Shown: piece by piece, positions 6,323 to 6,611 of the stretch
Layout of the letters: each line of letters starts with the position of its first letter
Numbering within the stretch: the first letter of the stretch is position 1
Origin: JAKSCF01 sp028279945
GTDB taxonomy: Bacteria > Bacillota > Clostridia > Peptostreptococcales > JAAYPU01
DNA: 6,611 nucleotides
Direction of reading: 5' to 3'
NCBI GenBank assembly: GCA_028279945.1
Contig: JANQMT010000086.1
Span: 1-6,611, forward strand
Notes under the pieces: generated by a model
Seen by the model: the letters and a program-made list of their open reading frames with translations, nothing else
Databases searched by the model: none
Told to the model about the DNA's origin: nothing
Translations under genes and position numbers: made by a program

Positions 6323-6343
6323 AAAAATTCACCATTTGGGCAA
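6315..6343 (-). promoter_or_regulatory. Candidate promoter of the LuxR-type regulator, overlapping the opposite promoter
   Basis: On the minus strand, TTGCCC (6343-6338) is a 4/6 -35 match, followed by a 17-base spacer and a perfect TATAAT (6320-6315). This -10 box overlaps the plus-strand TATAAT (6317-6322) because ATTATAAT (6315-6322) is itself palindromic. Transcription would begin within the 20-bp palindrome, leaving a leader of roughly 110 bases before the ATG at 6196. Confidence 0.5.
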
Positions 6344-6430
6344 TTTGAAATATTCAGAAATTTTAATAAAATTAGAAAAAATGAAAGATATTTTGTTGTA
6401 GCAAATTGTATCTGATAAACCAAAAAAAGA

Positions 6431-6437
6431 GGGGAGG
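6431..6437 (+). promoter_or_regulatory. Distant ribosome binding site of the ureohydrolase gene
   Basis: GGGGAGG is a strong ribosome binding sequence but lies 32 bases before the ATG at 6470, far beyond the usual 5-10. The intervening hairpin (6440-6461) would reduce the effective gap to about 10 bases if folded. A weaker AGGGA (6454-6458), inside the hairpin's right arm, is 11 bases from the ATG and is the alternative. Confidence 0.55.
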
Positions 6438-6439
6438 AA

Positions 6440-6461
6440 CTGTTCTTAAAAATAGGGACAG
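6440..6461 (+). repeat. Hairpin between ribosome binding site and start codon of the ureohydrolase
   Basis: CTGTTCTTA (6440-6448) pairs with TAGGGACAG (6453-6461) in RNA as nine consecutive pairs, two of them G-U, closed by an AAAA loop. The GGGACAG motif resembles short repeats found between genes in clostridia (from memory), and a related stretch, CTGTCCCCTG then TTTCCTTAAAA, lies before the sulfur carrier gene at 1991-2011. It may be an inserted repeat remnant or a translational control element. Confidence 0.5.
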
Positions 6462-6469
6462 AACATAAA

Positions 6470-6611
6470 ATGCATAACTTACCTTGGGCAGAATTAGCTA
6501 CTACTGATCCAAAAAAAGCGGATATTAATATTTATGGCATTCCGTTTGACGGAGCTGCATCTATCGGCAAAGGCGCATCTGAAGCTCCGGATAGAATAAG
6601 ACACCTTTCAA
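6470..6611 (+). CDS. Ureohydrolase (agmatinase/arginase family), 5' part only
   Basis: The first 47 codons of a gene cut by the window edge. After a short N-terminus (MHNLPWAELATTDPKKA) comes INIYGIPFDGAASIGKGASEAPDRIRHLS, matching the opening strand and loop of agmatinases and arginases (GIPFDG, then a Gly-rich turn, then AP--IR). The manganese-binding GGDHS, DAHxD and DxDxxDP motifs would lie beyond the window, so agmatinase (agmatine to putrescine plus urea), arginase, and guanidino- or formiminoglutamate hydrolase cannot be separated. ATG is the only usable start in this frame near the ribosome binding site, although the frame stays open upstream. It is divergent from the LuxR-type regulator. 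Two putrescine aminotransferase-like genes nearby favour agmatinase (speB-like), by inference. Confidence 0.82.
   Translation, partial: MHNLPWAELATTDPKKADINIYGIPFDGAASIGKGASEAPDRIRHLS

Noticed and set aside
1..6611. CRISPR array, tRNA or rRNA genes, insertion sequence, phage genes
   Set aside because: No regularly spaced direct repeats, no tRNA-like cloverleaf, no rRNA-like sequence and no transposase or integrase coding region were seen.

Overview
The window looks like chromosomal DNA of an anaerobic, low-GC Bacillota, most likely a clostridium. The evidence is AT-rich DNA, strong AGGAGG-type ribosome binding sites, GTG starts, short intrinsic terminators, and an oxygen-sensitive tungsten (or molybdenum) aldehyde:ferredoxin oxidoreductase. 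I cannot name the genus from the sequence alone.

Layout, left to right. (1) 30-1919 (+): a complete aldehyde:ferredoxin oxidoreductase (AOR). After a gap holding a GC-rich REP-like hairpin, 2027-2224 (+) encodes a ThiS/MoaD-type sulfur carrier ending in Gly-Gly-Gly. (2) 2342-3700 and 4014-5372 (+): two class III PLP aminotransferases, both 452 residues and about 76% identical, resembling E. coli putrescine aminotransferase (PatA/YgjG). Each has its own ribosome binding site and is followed by its own terminator, so they are a tandem duplication expressed as separate units. The 313-base gap between them holds a terminator, two inverted repeats and promoter-like sequences. (3) 5426-6196 (-): a regulator with a C-terminal LuxR-type helix-turn-helix, convergent with the second aminotransferase and sharing a bidirectional terminator with it. 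(4) 6470 to the right edge (+): the first 47 codons of a ureohydrolase (agmatinase/arginase family), divergent from the regulator. The intergenic region between these two contains a perfect 20-bp palindrome and two face-to-face promoter candidates whose -10 boxes overlap.

How the genes may work together (inference): a ureohydrolase could make putrescine from agmatine (or ornithine from arginine), a PatA-like aminotransferase would turn putrescine into 4-aminobutanal, and AOR could oxidise an aldehyde to the acid while reducing ferredoxin. The sulfur carrier would help make the pterin cofactor of AOR. The LuxR-type protein is the obvious candidate local regulator. Such a ferredoxin-linked polyamine route, in place of the usual NAD(P)-dependent aminobutyraldehyde dehydrogenase, is the most interesting biological idea here, but the substrates are not proven by sequence.
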